A program made the translations under genes and the position numbers. 64,000 nt of DNA, from the NCBI RefSeq assembly GCF_004526345.1, contig NZ_CP038213.1:1116001-1180000 (forward strand). The letters are read 5' to 3'. Under the pieces are notes generated by a model. It saw only the letters and a program-made list of their open reading frames with translations, did no database searches and had not been told where the DNA came from. Source of the stretch: Ornithinimicrobium flavum. GTDB taxonomy: Bacteria > Actinomycetota > Actinomycetes > Actinomycetales > Dermatophilaceae. Shown here piece after piece: positions 17,405 to 27,149 of this stretch (its first letter is position 1; every line of letters starts with the position of its first letter).

Positions 17405-18871
17405 ATGGCGTACGTCGTCGAACCTCCTTCCGTCGTGCGCACCGGACCCGGTGGCGCCACGACCTACGTCAAGCGAAATCCGTTGCTGGCCGTCTTCATC
17501 TTCACCGCCTGCCTGAGCCTTGTGGCCGGCTTCTGGGGTGGCCACGGTGCGGCCAGCTGGTACGGATGGGCCGTCTTCGCCATCCTCGGCACCAAGCTGG
17601 CTCTTTCTCTCATCCCTCCTCGCCGCTGGGCCGCGGCGCCTGGGGACCTGCGGGTCGGCGTCATCATCACGTCTTACAACGAGGACCCCCGTTATCTCGC
17701 CGCGTGCCTGGACTCCCTCCTGGCGCAGACCCGGCCGGCCGAAAGCATCGTCGTCGTCGACGACTGCTCGACGGACGAGGGCGGGCACCGACTGGCCCAG
17801 CGCTACGCCAGCCGACATCCCTCTGTCGTGGCACTGAGGCACCAGCACAATGCGGGGAAGCGGCAGGCACTCGCCACCGGTTTCCGTGAGCTCGAGGACA
17901 GGGCGGACGTCTTCCTGTGCGTGGACTCCGACACCATCCTCGAGGTCAACGCCGTCGAGGAAGGTCTGGCTCCCTTCTCCGATCCGCGGGTCACGGCGAG
18001 CACCGGTGTCGTCGTCGTCGCCAACCACGAGCGCAACCTCCTCACCCGGTTGGTGGACGTCCGCTACATCAACGCCTTCGTGGGCGAGCGCGCCGCATAC
18101 TCGCGTCTCGGCTCCGTGCTGTGCGTGTGCGGGTCACTTGCGTTCTACCGTGCCGACGTCGTCCTGCGACACCTCGACGCCTTCCTGAACCAGACGTTCC
18201 TGGGTCAGGTGGCGACCGTGGGTGACGACCGGCACCTGACCAACTGGTGCCTGACCGAGGGGAAGGTCGTACTGGCCGAGAACGCCATCGCGCACACCGC
18301 GGCTCCGGAGCGGTGGAGCCACTACTTCCGTCAGCAGACCCGCTGGGGTCGCTCCTTCTTCCGCGAGTCGCTGTGGGTGTTGCGGCACCGCAGTCCCCGC
18401 ATCCTGGCCTGGTGGCTCACACTGGTAGAGCTCACGCAGTGGCTGGTCTTCTCCTCGATCCTCGTCTACATCATCGTCATCCACCCGATGGTGACCGGTG
18501 ACCTTCTCCTGGCTGAGTACCTCCTCTTCGTCGCCGTCATGGCCATGGCGCGCTCCGTCCGGTACTTCGACGTGAAGAGGCTGCACCAGACCCCCGGCTC
18601 CCGGCTCCACTCCTTCCTGGTGACACCGGTCTACGGCTATCTCACGGTCTTCGTGATGGCCCCGTTGCGTATGTGGTCCCTGCTGACCCTCAGGAAGAGC
18701 ATCTGGGGGACCCGTGAGAACGGAGTCGAGGTGCGGGCGTCTGGTCTGGCATCCCTGCGCGCCCGCAACGCGGACCTCGTCGAACCGGCCCTGGCTGACG
18801 TGAGTGACGTCCGCGCCCAGGCAGGGGACGTCCGTCCAGAGGTGCCGACGTCGCGTGCGGTGGCCGTGTGA
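17405..18871 (+). CDS. Processive family-2 glycosyltransferase (hyaluronan/chitin synthase-like)
   Basis: A 488-residue membrane glycosyltransferase. Two N-terminal membrane helices precede a GT2 domain with ITSYNEDP, VVDDCSTDEG, CVDSDT (DXD), GDDRHLT and QQTRW (the QxxRW product-channel motif). C-terminal helices follow (WLVFSSILVYIIVI, LLFVAVMAMARSV, LVTPVYGYLTVFVM). This layout is that of class-I hyaluronan synthase, NodC and related enzymes that polymerise and extrude a polysaccharide. Substrate cannot be told from sequence. It stands alone, with no export or modification partners beside it. ATG 17405 has only a weak ribosome site. Confidence 0.88.
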   Translation: MAYVVEPPSVVRTGPGGATTYVKRNPLLAVFIFTACLSLVAGFWGGHGAASWYGWAVFAILGTKLALSLIPPRRWAAAPGDLRVGVIITSYNEDPRYLAACLDSLLAQTRPAESIVVVDDCSTDEGGHRLAQRYASRHPSVVALRHQHNAGKRQALATGFRELEDRADVFLCVDSDTILEVNAVEEGLAPFSDPRVTASTGVVVVANHERNLLTRLVDVRYINAFVGERAAYSRLGSVLCVCGSLAFYRADVVLRHLDAFLNQTFLGQVATVGDDRHLTNWCLTEGKVVLAENAIAHTAAPERWSHYFRQQTRWGRSFFRESLWVLRHRSPRILAWWLTLVELTQWLVFSSILVYIIVIHPMVTGDLLLAEYLLFVAVMAMARSVRYFDVKRLHQTPGSRLHSFLVTPVYGYLTVFVMAPLRMWSLLTLRKSIWGTRENGVEVRASGLASLRARNADLVEPALADVSDVRAQAGDVRPEVPTSRAVAV

Positions 18872-18971
18872 GCCGCGAGGGCACGCTGCGCGACGCACTG
18901 TCCCGGATCGGCGCCTGGGACTAGGACGTCGTCACAGCGCGCTTGGCTGGCGGCGTCCTTGTGACAACCCC

Positions 18972-19970
18972 TTACCCGGCCGCGGACCTCAACCTCTCCA
19001 GCAGGGGCTCGGCGCACTCCCGGAGGAACTGGTCCTGGCTCTCGCCACCGATCTGCACCAGAGCGATGTCGGTGAAGCCGGCCTCCCAGTAGGGCCGGAC
19101 CGCCTCGACGATCCCGTCGAGGTCCGGCCCGCAGGGGATCTGCGCGGCCACGTCCTCCGGACGGACGAACTGGGTGGCCCCCGCGAAGCCGGCCGTCGTC
19201 GGCAGGTCCGCGTTGACCGACCAACCCCCGGCGAACCAGCGGAACTGGTCGTGCGCCCGCTCCACCGCCCGCTGCTCGTCCGGGTCCCAGCAGATCGGGA
19301 TCTGGCCGACCGCCCGCGCCGGGCCACCGTCCCCGATGCGCGGGGCGCCGTCGGTGCCGTTCCACTGCTCGATGAGATCGCTCGAGGGCTCGGTCGCGAC
19401 GAGGTGGTCGGCCAGCGGGGCGAACCGGGCGACGGCCTCCTCCCCGCCGACCGCGAGGGCGATGTCGACACCGTCCTCGGGGAGGTCCCACACCCGGGCC
19501 GACGGCACGTCGAAGTACTCACCCCGGTGTTCCACGAGCTCACCGGTGTGCAGGGCGCGGATGATCTCGACCGCCTCGGCCAGCATCTCCTGGCGGGTGC
19601 CCACGGTCGGCCACCCCTGCCCCACGACGTGCTCGTTGAGGTTCTCCCCGCTGCCCAGGCCGAGCGTGAAGCGGCCGTCGGCGAGGATCTGCAGCGTCGC
19701 GGCCTTCTGCGCCACGACGGCCGGGTGGTAGCGCATCGTCGGGCAGGTGACGTAGGTCATCAGCCCGACCCGCTCGGTCGCGTGGGCGACGGCGCCCAGG
19801 ACGCTCCACGCGTAGGGGGAGTGACCCTGGGCCGACAGCCACGGGAAGTAGTGGTCGCTGCTCACCTCGAAGTCGAAGCCGCGCTCCTCGGCGGCGATCG
19901 CGAAGCGGACGAGGTCCTTGGGTCCGGCCTGCTCGGTCATCAGGGTGTAGCCGAAACGGATGTCGCTCAT
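18972..19970 (-). CDS. F420-dependent LLM-class oxidoreductase
   Basis: A 332-residue TIM-barrel enzyme of the luciferase-like (LLM) family. Visible family features: FEVSSDHYFPW, SVLGAVAHATERVGLMTYVTCP, RYHPAVVAQKAATL, GLGSGENLNEHV, and the C-terminal PYWEAGFTDIALVQIGG. The GENLNEHV version is the subgroup generally predicted to use coenzyme F420 rather than FMN. Substrate unknown. It is convergent with the glycosyltransferase and about 80 bp from the next reductase gene. Confidence 0.88.
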   Translation of the reverse strand: MSDIRFGYTLMTEQAGPKDLVRFAIAAEERGFDFEVSSDHYFPWLSAQGHSPYAWSVLGAVAHATERVGLMTYVTCPTMRYHPAVVAQKAATLQILADGRFTLGLGSGENLNEHVVGQGWPTVGTRQEMLAEAVEIIRALHTGELVEHRGEYFDVPSARVWDLPEDGVDIALAVGGEEAVARFAPLADHLVATEPSSDLIEQWNGTDGAPRIGDGGPARAVGQIPICWDPDEQRAVERAHDQFRWFAGGWSVNADLPTTAGFAGATQFVRPEDVAAQIPCGPDLDGIVEAVRPYWEAGFTDIALVQIGGESQDQFLRECAEPLLERLRSAAG

Positions 19971-20050
19971 GACGCCATGCTCGCGGCCCGGCCGGGGTCG
20001 CGCCCGCCGAAGATGTCCCGCCTGCCGTCTGTCCGGCCCCCGTCACCCCG

Positions 20051-20655
20051 TCAGGACCGCCGGACCCCGTAGCGCACGTGCGTCGCGTAGCTCGAGCTCC
20101 ACACGCCCAGCACCTCGAGGTCGAGGTCCAGGTCGAGGCCCTCGAAAAGCCGCTTGCCCCGGCCGAGCACCACCGGGGCGGTGGAGATCGCCAGCTCGTC
20201 CACCACCCCCGCCCTCAGCCCCTGACGGATCAGATCGGCCCCACCGCCCAGCGAAAGGTGACCGTCCCCGGCCAGCTCGCGCGCCTTCCCCACGGCGGCC
20301 TCGAAGCCGTTGACGAAGACGAAGCCCGAGCTCGGGTCCGGCTGGTCCTCGGTGCGGTGCGTGAGGACGACCACCGGTCCGGGGAACGGGTTGGTCCCGC
20401 CCCAGGCGCCCGCGGCGTCATACATGCCGCGGCCGATGACCCCGCTGCCGAGGCCGTCGGTCACCGCCTCGAAGAACTCCCGGTCCGCGCCGTGCATGCC
20501 GTCGGTGTCGTGACCGGCCTGGTAGGTCCACGGACCACCCATGACCCAGTGGTGGAGCCGCTCCCCGCCGACGCCGAGGCCCTGACCGGCACGGTCGTCC
20601 GGCCGGTCACGAAGCCGTCGACCGAGGTGGTGATGGACGCGACGACCCTGCCCAT
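20051..20655 (-). pseudogene. RibD/dihydrofolate-reductase-like protein, frameshifted
   Basis: Two frames join into a 201-residue RibD C-terminal-type reductase: RVVASITTSVDGFVTG, a linker, then GMHGADREFFEAV, VIGRGMYDAAGAW, VFVNGFEAAV, LSLGGGADLIRQGL and PVVLGRGKRLFEGL. The family reduces pyrimidine or folate-like substrates with NADPH. The break is near 20600; one lost C after ACCGGCC restores TGPDDRAGQGLGVGG. It begins 7 bp after the AIM24 gene ends, so the two form an operon. Confidence 0.85.
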
Positions 20656-20662
20656 GGCGACC

Positions 20663-21388
20663 TCACCCTCCGAGCAGGTCGCCCAGACCTCCGCTGCGGC
20701 CGGTGCGCTCGCCGCTGCCGGCGGTCTGGGCGTTCTCGGCCGGCTGCACGAGCACGTGCCCGTTGCCGCTGAAGGCCATCTGGATCGTCTCGCCGGTGCC
20801 GCCGCGGATCATCGAGCCGAGCCCGCCGGTGTCCACCCGCACGTCCATCCGCACGCCCGCGGTCCAGAGCACGACCGCGTGCGCGTCGGCGAAGGTCGGC
20901 GCCTGAGCGACGTCCAGGGCGACGGGCTCGCCCTTGCTGGTCACCGCGACATACCCCGAGCCCTTGAGCACCACGTTGAACAGACCGCCGGCCATCATCC
21001 CGCCACGGACGGCGACCCGGTGGATGTCCCAGTCGATCGAGGAGCTGAAGGCGAGCACGTTGGCGCCGTTGACCGAGATCATGTCGTTGTCGAGGTAGAG
21101 GATCTGCACGTCGGCGGCGCTGTCGGCCAGGAAGAGCTCACCCTGGCCCGTGCACTCCATGATCGGCACGCCCTCGCCGGTCATCGCCTTCTTCAGCATC
21201 CGGTCCAGCCCGCCGGAGCCCCGGTTGGCGAAGCGGATGTCGCCCTGGTAGGCCACCATCGAGCCCATCCGCGCGCTCACCGGCCCGTAGTCCATCCGGA
21301 CCTTGAGCAACTTGGAGTTCTGCCGCACGAACTGGTCGCGGGACTCGGTCTCCTTGAACTCCTCGAAGAGGGAGCCGTGGATCGCCAT
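20663..21388 (-). CDS. AIM24 family protein
   Basis: A 241-residue AIM24/TIGR00266-like beta-rich protein. The start ATG 21388 has GGAGAAG at six bases, and upstream in-frame codons are not needed. Characteristic features: YGPVSARMGSMVAYQGDI, the glycine-rich GSGGLDRMLKKAM, and repeated glycine-rich strands ending AFSGNGHVLVQP. The family is widespread but its biochemical role is not established. It is followed by the reductase gene seven bases away. Confidence 0.85.
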   Translation of the reverse strand: MAIHGSLFEEFKETESRDQFVRQNSKLLKVRMDYGPVSARMGSMVAYQGDIRFANRGSGGLDRMLKKAMTGEGVPIMECTGQGELFLADSAADVQILYLDNDMISVNGANVLAFSSSIDWDIHRVAVRGGMMAGGLFNVVLKGSGYVAVTSKGEPVALDVAQAPTFADAHAVVLWTAGVRMDVRVDTGGLGSMIRGGTGETIQMAFSGNGHVLVQPAENAQTAGSGERTGRSGGLGDLLGG

Positions 21389-21522
21389 GGGTGCTTCTCC
21401 TTGCCTGGTCGGGTCGAGAACGAGGTATGCGGTCGCGCCGGCGGGCGAGGAGGCCCCCGGACCGTCCACGACCCGAGTATGGTCGGTGGCGAAGGCACTT
21501 GTCAGCAAAGGAGCAGGCAACG

Positions 21523-21987
21523 ATGGGACTTTTCGACAAGGCGATGAAGACCGCGAACGAGCTGGCCGGCAAGGCCGAGACGATGCTCTCGCAGAGTGGC
21601 CTCAACGTGCCGGGCGCCACCGGCGGCGAGGCGGCGCGGCTCTACCAGGAGCTGGGCCGGCTCGTGCACGAGGAGCACCGGGGCGCTCCCGCCGACGGCG
21701 CGCGTCGCTCCTAGCTGCTCCGCCAGCTGGACACGCTCGCCGAGCAGGCGGCCTCGGCACCCCCGCCGCCCGGGGCGCCACCCCCGCCCGGGGGAGGGCC
21801 AGCGTCCTACGGTGGCGCGCCGACCTCCTACGGTGGGACGCAGCCTCCCCAGGGCGGGGCCGCCACGTCCTACGGGCAGCAGGCTGACGGCCCGTCCAGC
21901 CCGCCGGCACCGCCAACCGCCCCGACTTCTCCCGAGGCACCCTCGACGCCTCCACCCCCGCCCCCACCTCCGCCGCCGTCCACCTGA
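21523..21987 (+). pseudogene. Short coiled, proline-rich-tailed protein with in-frame TAG
   Basis: ATG 21523 has AAAGGAG upstream. The first 63 residues (GLFDKAMKTANELAGKAET) form an amphipathic helix region and then meet TAG at 21712. The same frame continues without break as LLRQLDTLAEQAAS followed by about 65 residues rich in Pro, Gly and ASYGG-like repeats, stopping at TGA 21985. The helix LYQELGRLVHEE before the stop and LLRQLDTLAEQ after it read as one helix. A GAG to TAG change would explain the stop. The family resembles small actinobacterial proteins with a proline-rich tail; function unknown. Confidence 0.6.
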
Positions 21988-22018
21988 GGCCTCCCGCGAC
22001 ATCGTGGTGCGGGGCTCC

Positions 22019-22056
22019 TGTGACACATTGATCGTCGGGACGATCAATGTGTCACA
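22019..22056. repeat. 38-bp palindromic element, copy 1
   Basis: A perfect inverted repeat with 18-bp arms around GG. The left arm starts TGTGACACATTGATCG. It lies between the convergent ends of the proline-rich gene and the small gene at 22144, so it could end transcription from both sides. A second copy, 30 of 38 bases identical and also fully palindromic in its 13-bp arms, lies at 46386 to 46423. Confidence 0.8.
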
Positions 22057-22143
22057 ACGCCGGACCTGGGTCGCCACTCACCGGCCAGCGCAGGCCGGGG
22101 CCGTCGTCGGTCGGTCCCGCCGCGCTGACCTGGCCGCGCCGAC

Positions 22144-22374
22144 CTACTCGTCGCGGGCCACGACCTTCGCCTCGCCGATGGTCACGCCGGGGACCGACAG
22201 GCCCTTGAGGGCCTTGGAGACCCCGGCCACCAGCGACGAGGGCGCCCGGTCCTCCTCGCGGATGTCGTCGGGGGACAGCGAGCCCTCGGGGGTGTCGGAC
22301 TCGACGGCCTCGACGAGGGCGGCCTCGTCGGTGATCTCGGCGTCCAGGGTGATGGTCAGCGTGTGCTTGCTCAT
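22144..22374 (-). CDS. Small acidic protein of unknown function
   Basis: A 76-residue soluble acidic protein beginning SKHTLTITLDAEITDEAALVEAV. It looks like a complete small alpha/beta domain. The start is taken at ATG 22374 because the longer frame adds only weak sequence; there is no clear ribosome site. No family recognised. It is divergent from the lipoprotein gene. Confidence 0.6.
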   Translation of the reverse strand: MSKHTLTITLDAEITDEAALVEAVESDTPEGSLSPDDIREEDRAPSSLVAGVSKALKGLSVPGVTIGEAKVVARDE

Positions 22375-22513
22375 CGTCCGAGCCTGACGGATCCACCCCG
22401 CCTCGGCCATCTGGGTGGCCACGTCACGGCACCTCACCCCACGCCTGGCCCTTGCCGCATCCCCTGGTGAGCCGCTTTACTGGTCGGACGCTCACCGCCG
22501 AGAGAGGTCGCCC

Positions 22514-23167
22514 ATGCGCCCAGCCCCAGCAGCTCCCCGGCGGTTCCTGGCCGTCACGGCCCCCCTCCTCGCCGTGCTCCTCCTCACGGCCTGCGGTGGG
22601 GGCGACGACGAGGCCACGGAGGATCCGGTCGCCGCGGCCGAGGCGGATCCTGCGGCCGAGGACTCCGACGACGCGGGGGACGCCGGTGGGGACGACTCCG
22701 GCGAGGAGGGCGCCGCGATGGACGAGACCGAGGACGTGGTCGCCGAGGAGGCGGACGGGTCGGTCGAGGCCAACCGGGTCTGCGACGCGCTGACCGCGGC
22801 GGACCCCGACACCGCCTTCGCGGACCTGACCTTCGACACCCCCCAGCCCGGCACAAACGTCGCCGCCTGCCGCATGGCGCTGACCAACGCCGAGGGCGAG
22901 GGGCTGTCCGCCGCCCTGGACCAGAACGACCTGTTCTCGGTCTACCAGGAGCAGTACGCCGAGGACGAGGACGTCTACCGCGAGATTGCCGGGCTGGGTG
23001 AGGAGGCCTTTATCCTCAACGACGCCCAGCTGCACGTCCGGCAGGGGGACGAGCGGTGGATGATCAGCCTCCAGGCGTTCGTCTTCGGCGACGACCCGGC
23101 CATGCCGGAGCCGTCGGCCACCGAGGCCGGGCTGACGGAGATCGCGCGCACCCTCCTCGACCGGTAG
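22514..23167 (+). CDS. Secreted lipoprotein, DUF3558-like
   Basis: A 217-residue lipoprotein. The signal peptide ends in the lipobox LLLTAC (Cys near residue 25), so it is anchored on the outer face of the membrane. An acidic, Asp/Glu/Gly-rich linker follows, up to residue about 80, then a globular domain with VCDALTAADP and a paired Cys (CRMALTN) as in DUF3558-type actinobacterial lipoproteins. Function unknown. GAGAGG precedes the ATG by six bases. Confidence 0.8.
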   Translation: MRPAPAAPRRFLAVTAPLLAVLLLTACGGGDDEATEDPVAAAEADPAAEDSDDAGDAGGDDSGEEGAAMDETEDVVAEEADGSVEANRVCDALTAADPDTAFADLTFDTPQPGTNVAACRMALTNAEGEGLSAALDQNDLFSVYQEQYAEDEDVYREIAGLGEEAFILNDAQLHVRQGDERWMISLQAFVFGDDPAMPEPSATEAGLTEIARTLLDR

Positions 23168-23192
23168 CCGTCCCGGCTGGTTCTATGCACCC

Positions 23193-24395
23193 GTGACTCA
23201 CCCCGAGCCCGGGCACGCCCGCGGCACCTCCGCATACCGCCGCCTCCTGGCCGCGCTCCTGTGCGCGGGCGTCGCGACCTTCGCCCAGCTCTACTCCCCG
23301 CAGGGGGTGCTGCCGCAGATCGCCGCGGACCTCGGCACCAGCGCCGACCGGGCCGCCCTGACCGTCTCGGCCGCGACGCTGGGGCTGGCGCTCGCCGTCG
23401 TGCCGTGGTCCTTCGTCGGCGACCGGTTCGGGCGGCTGCGGTCGATGATCGTCGCCGTCGTGAGCGCCACGGTGCTCGGTCTCCTTTCGGCCTGGGCCCC
23501 GACCTTCGAGCTCGTGCTCGCGCTGCGGCTGCTGGAGGGTGCGGCCCTCGGTGGCGTCCCCGCGCTGGCGATGGCCTACCTCAACGAGGAGGTCGACGCC
23601 CGCGCGGCCTCGATCGCGGCCGGCTGGTTCGTCGGCGGCACCACCGTCGGTGGGCTGCTCGGGCGGGTGGTCGCCACCCCGGTCGCGGACGTGACCTCGT
23701 GGCGGGTGGGGATGACGACAGTGTCGGTGATGGCGGCGCTCGCGGCCGTGGCCTTCGTCGTGCTCGCCCCGCGGGAGCGCCGCTTCGTCGCGGTGCGGGT
23801 CGGCAGCCTCCTCGACCAGACCCGGCGGGTGCTCATCAACCTGCAGGACCGCGCGCTCGTGGGTCTCTACCTCTCCGCCTTCCTGCTCATGGGCGGCTTC
23901 GTCGCCGTATACAACTACCTGGGCTTCCGGCTGAGCGCCGAGCCGTACCTGCTGCCCGGCTGGGCGGTCGGGCTCGTCTTCCTCGCCTACCTGGCCGGCA
24001 CCGTCTCCGCGCCGCGGGCGGGGGAGCTGGCCGCACGGCACGGCAGGTATGCGGTGCTCGTCGCCAGCGTCCTGGTGATGCTCGCCGGCCTGCTCCTCAC
24101 CCTGACCGGCCCGTTGTGGCTGGTGCTCACGGGCCTGGTCGTGCTCACGGCGGGCTTCTTCGGTGCGCACTCCGTCGCGTCCGGGTGGGCCGGGGCCCGG
24201 GCGGTGACGGCCCGTGGGCAGTCGACCGGGCTCTACAACCTGGCCTACTACGGCGGCTCCAGCGTGCTCGGCTGGGCCGGGGGGCTGGCCTTCGAGGCGG
24301 TCGGCTGGGGAGGGGTCGTGGCCTTCGTCACGGCGGCCGCTCTCACGACACTCCTCGTCCAGCGGCTCCTGGTGAGTGAACAATCGGTAGCGTGA
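23193..24395 (+). CDS. MFS transporter, YnfM-like
   Basis: A 400-residue major-facilitator protein with twelve predicted helices. It begins with the FAQLYSPQGVLPQIAADLG segment typical of the YnfM/YgaY group, carries the loop 2-3 motif GDRFGRLRSM, and has LRLLEGAALGGVPALAMAYL in helix 4. Such proteins export drugs or metabolites; the substrate is unknown. GTG start at 23193, 25 bp after the lipoprotein stop, so the two may be cotranscribed. Confidence 0.88.
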   Translation: MTHPEPGHARGTSAYRRLLAALLCAGVATFAQLYSPQGVLPQIAADLGTSADRAALTVSAATLGLALAVVPWSFVGDRFGRLRSMIVAVVSATVLGLLSAWAPTFELVLALRLLEGAALGGVPALAMAYLNEEVDARAASIAAGWFVGGTTVGGLLGRVVATPVADVTSWRVGMTTVSVMAALAAVAFVVLAPRERRFVAVRVGSLLDQTRRVLINLQDRALVGLYLSAFLLMGGFVAVYNYLGFRLSAEPYLLPGWAVGLVFLAYLAGTVSAPRAGELAARHGRYAVLVASVLVMLAGLLLTLTGPLWLVLTGLVVLTAGFFGAHSVASGWAGARAVTARGQSTGLYNLAYYGGSSVLGWAGGLAFEAVGWGGVVAFVTAAALTTLLVQRLLVSEQSVA

Positions 24396-24424
24396 GGGCG
24401 CCGACCAACGACGGAGGAGCCCCC

Positions 24425-26055
24425 ATGTCCGACCCACGCACCGTTCCAGGTGACCACCTGCGCGACTACGGACCCGATCCGGACCGTGGGGCGGAGATCG
24501 CCCAGCAGTCGCCGGGGGAGCGCGACCCGGGCCTGGAGGAGCGTCCCAACCGCATCCGGTGGATCGGCCTGGCGGCCGGCCTCCTGGCTGCGCTGCTCGT
24601 CTACGTCGTCATGCCCGGGGACGTGGCGCACGCGGCCCGGCTGACCGCCGCCGTCGCCGTCCTCATGGGCGTCTGGTGGATGACCGAGGCGCTGCCGATC
24701 CCCGTCACCGCCCTCGTCCCGCTCGTCGTCTTCCCCGTCCTCGGTGACGCCAGCGTCAACGAGGTGGGGGCGTCATACGGCAACAACATCATCTTCCTGT
24801 TCATGGGCGGCTTCATGCTGGCGCTGGCCATGCAGCGGTGGAACCTGCACCGGCGCATCGCGCTGGTCACCGTGCGCGCCATGGGGACGAACCCCGCCAT
24901 GGTCGTCGCCGGCTTCATGATCGCCACCGGCTTCCTGTCGATGTGGGTGTCCAACACCGCCACGGCCGTGATGATGCTGCCCATCGGTGTGTCCGTCCTG
25001 CTGCTGGTGGCGCGCCTGGGCACCGAGACCGGCTCGGGCGGCGCCGAGGACGCCTTCGACGGGGTCGACGTCGACGCCGACCCCACCTCCCAGCAGGTCA
25101 AGGACGCGGTCATCGAGTCCAACTTCGGCACCGCCCTGATGCTCGGCATCGCGTACGCCGCCTCGATCGGCTCGCTCGGCACCATCATCGGCACGCCGCC
25201 GAACACCCTGCTCGTGGGCTACCTGGCGGAGAACCACGACATCACCATCGGCTTCGGGCAGTGGATGATGGTCGGCGTCCCGCTGTCGATCGTCTTCCTC
25301 GTCATCTGCTGGTTCCTGCTGACCAAGGTCTTCTTCAAGCCCGAGATCGACGAGATCCCCGGCGGGCGCGAGATGATGACCCGGGAGATCGACAAGCTCG
25401 GCGGCATGTCCCAGGGCGAGATCCGCGTGCTGGCGATCTTCGTCCTGGCCGCCGCCTCCTGGGTGGGCATCCCGCTGCTCTTCGACGAGCCCCCCATCGA
25501 CGACGCCGGCATCGCCGTGACGATCGCGCTGCTGCTCTTCCTCCTGCCGGCCGGCGCCGCCCGCGGCGTGCGCCTGCTCGACTGGAACAGCGCGGTCGCG
25601 CTGCCCTGGGGCGTCCTGCTCCTCTTCGGTGGCGGGCTCGCGCTCTCCGCGCAGTTCGGCTCCTCGGGGCTGACCGAGTGGATCGGCACCCAGGCCGAGG
25701 GCCTCGGCGGGCTGCCGGTGGTCCTGCTGGTCGTCGTCTTCACCGCCGGGATCATCTTCCTCACCGAGCTGACCTCCAACACCGCGACGGCCGCGACCTT
25801 CCTCCCCGTCGCCGCGGTGTCGCCCTCGGCCTCGGCGTCGACCCGATGCTGCTGGCCATCCCGGTCGCGCTGGCCGCCACCTGCGCCTTCATGCTCCCGG
25901 TGGCGACCCCGCCCAACGCGATCGCCTTCGGCTCGGGCTACGTCACCATCCCGCAGATGGTCAAGGCCGGCCTGTGGCTCAACCTCATCGGGATCGTGCT
26001 CGTCACCCTCACGGTCATGACGCTGGCGGTGTGGGTCTTCAGCATCGTCTACTGA
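24425..26055 (+). pseudogene. DASS (SLC13) anion symporter, frameshifted
   Basis: About 543 residues and roughly twelve membrane segments. Family signatures include NNIIFLFMGGFMLALAMQRW, WVSNTATAVMMLPIG (first substrate SNT motif), GTIIGTPPNTLLVGY, and TELTSNTATAATFLPV (second SNT motif). DASS proteins import dicarboxylates or citrate with sodium. The frame breaks near 25818; adding one G gives VAAGVALGLGVDPMLLAIPV and runs to TGA at 26055. GGAGG precedes ATG 24425. Confidence 0.88.
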
Positions 26056-26104
26056 GGTTCGAACCCCTGTGGGCCTTCAAGGTTATCGATCGGAAGGGTG
26101 CGAT

Positions 26105-26881
26105 TCATTTTGCCTCGTCGGGTCGTGCTGACGAGTCGACGGTGAGGACAAGAGTGTTCCAGTAGTCCCACTCCCTCACGTAGCCCATGAACTCCCCACG
26201 CTCGTTCTGGACGGCGATGGGCATCTGGCTATCGGAGCCGCCAGCGTCGGCGGAGTCGACTAGGGCTTCCCGAAGGTCTTCCACCGACATCACTGTTTCA
26301 CCGGGCAAGATGCGCTCTGCCCACGCGCCGCTCTCGAAGACGCTGCCGACGAAGACCCCACACATTTCGCCAGCGTCGTCGAGGAGCGCGATGATGGCCT
26401 CACCCCCGTCACCGGTGCCGTTGCCGATGCGCACCGACTCGCTCACGGAGCCAGGAAGGATCCAAGGACGTCCCTCCGCGTGGGACAACCGGCCATCCTT
26501 CTTAACCTGCTCCACGGTCGTGATGCAGATGGTGCCACTCTCTACATTCAACTCACCGCCTGGAATAGCATGGACGGGCTGCGTTCCCCGCCGACAAACG
26601 CCGACCCCGGTGGTGCCGTCACCCTTCACCGCGGCGATCACGAGATCCCATTCCTCACTGTCGGCGCGCAGCCCCAGAGGCACGGTCACGCCGTCATAGG
26701 CTGCGAGCTCGCCACTAAGCCTGATAGTGGCTCGCTCAAAGACCTCGACGGTCATGTCATAACCAGGAACCGCGATCTTGACCTTGTCCGCACCGTTGAA
26801 GAGCTCCACGACGTACGGCATCGAGTGGCGGAGCGAGGGGGTGGGGCGGTCGAAGTAGTTAAGTCTGCGCTGGTCTGCCAT
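26105..26881 (-). CDS. Orphan protein, low GC
   Basis: A 258-residue soluble protein with no family I recognise. It is rich in beta-strand-like stretches (VVELFNGADKVKIAVPG, TVEVFERATIRLSG) and ends DYWNTLVLTVDSSARPDEAK. Its base composition is clearly less GC-rich than its neighbours, with frequent A/T third positions, which suggests horizontal arrival. The start is uncertain: ATG 26881 has no ribosome site; ATG 26821 is possible. It sits alone between the DASS gene and the exporter operon. Confidence 0.6.
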   Translation of the reverse strand: MADQRRLNYFDRPTPSLRHSMPYVVELFNGADKVKIAVPGYDMTVEVFERATIRLSGELAAYDGVTVPLGLRADSEEWDLVIAAVKGDGTTGVGVCRRGTQPVHAIPGGELNVESGTICITTVEQVKKDGRLSHAEGRPWILPGSVSESVRIGNGTGDGGEAIIALLDDAGEMCGVFVGSVFESGAWAERILPGETVMSVEDLREALVDSADAGGSDSQMPIAVQNERGEFMGYVREWDYWNTLVLTVDSSARPDEAK

Positions 26882-27149
26882 AGAGAGAGTGAAGCACAGC
26901 ACCGACACGCCCGGAGAGCGGAGCCAAGCCATGACGCGCAGGCGCGGGCACCGAGGCAGATCTCGCTACAAGGCGAGTGGTCGACTGGGCCGTGCTCACC
27001 TGACAATTCGTGGGGTCCCCGCTGAACTGGTGACGCCGACGTCCGTTGTGCTGCGGAGAAAGGTGCGTGGTTGCGGACCGCGGTCCTGCGGCTGCCTGCC
27101 GTCCCGGCGGTAGCGCAAGGCAGCACTTCGCGCCGCAGGACGCCTGGGG

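Noticed and set aside
18931..18965. GTCACA / TGTGAC inverted repeat between convergent genes
   Set aside because: The arms are only six bases with a 23-base loop; too weak to call a terminator.
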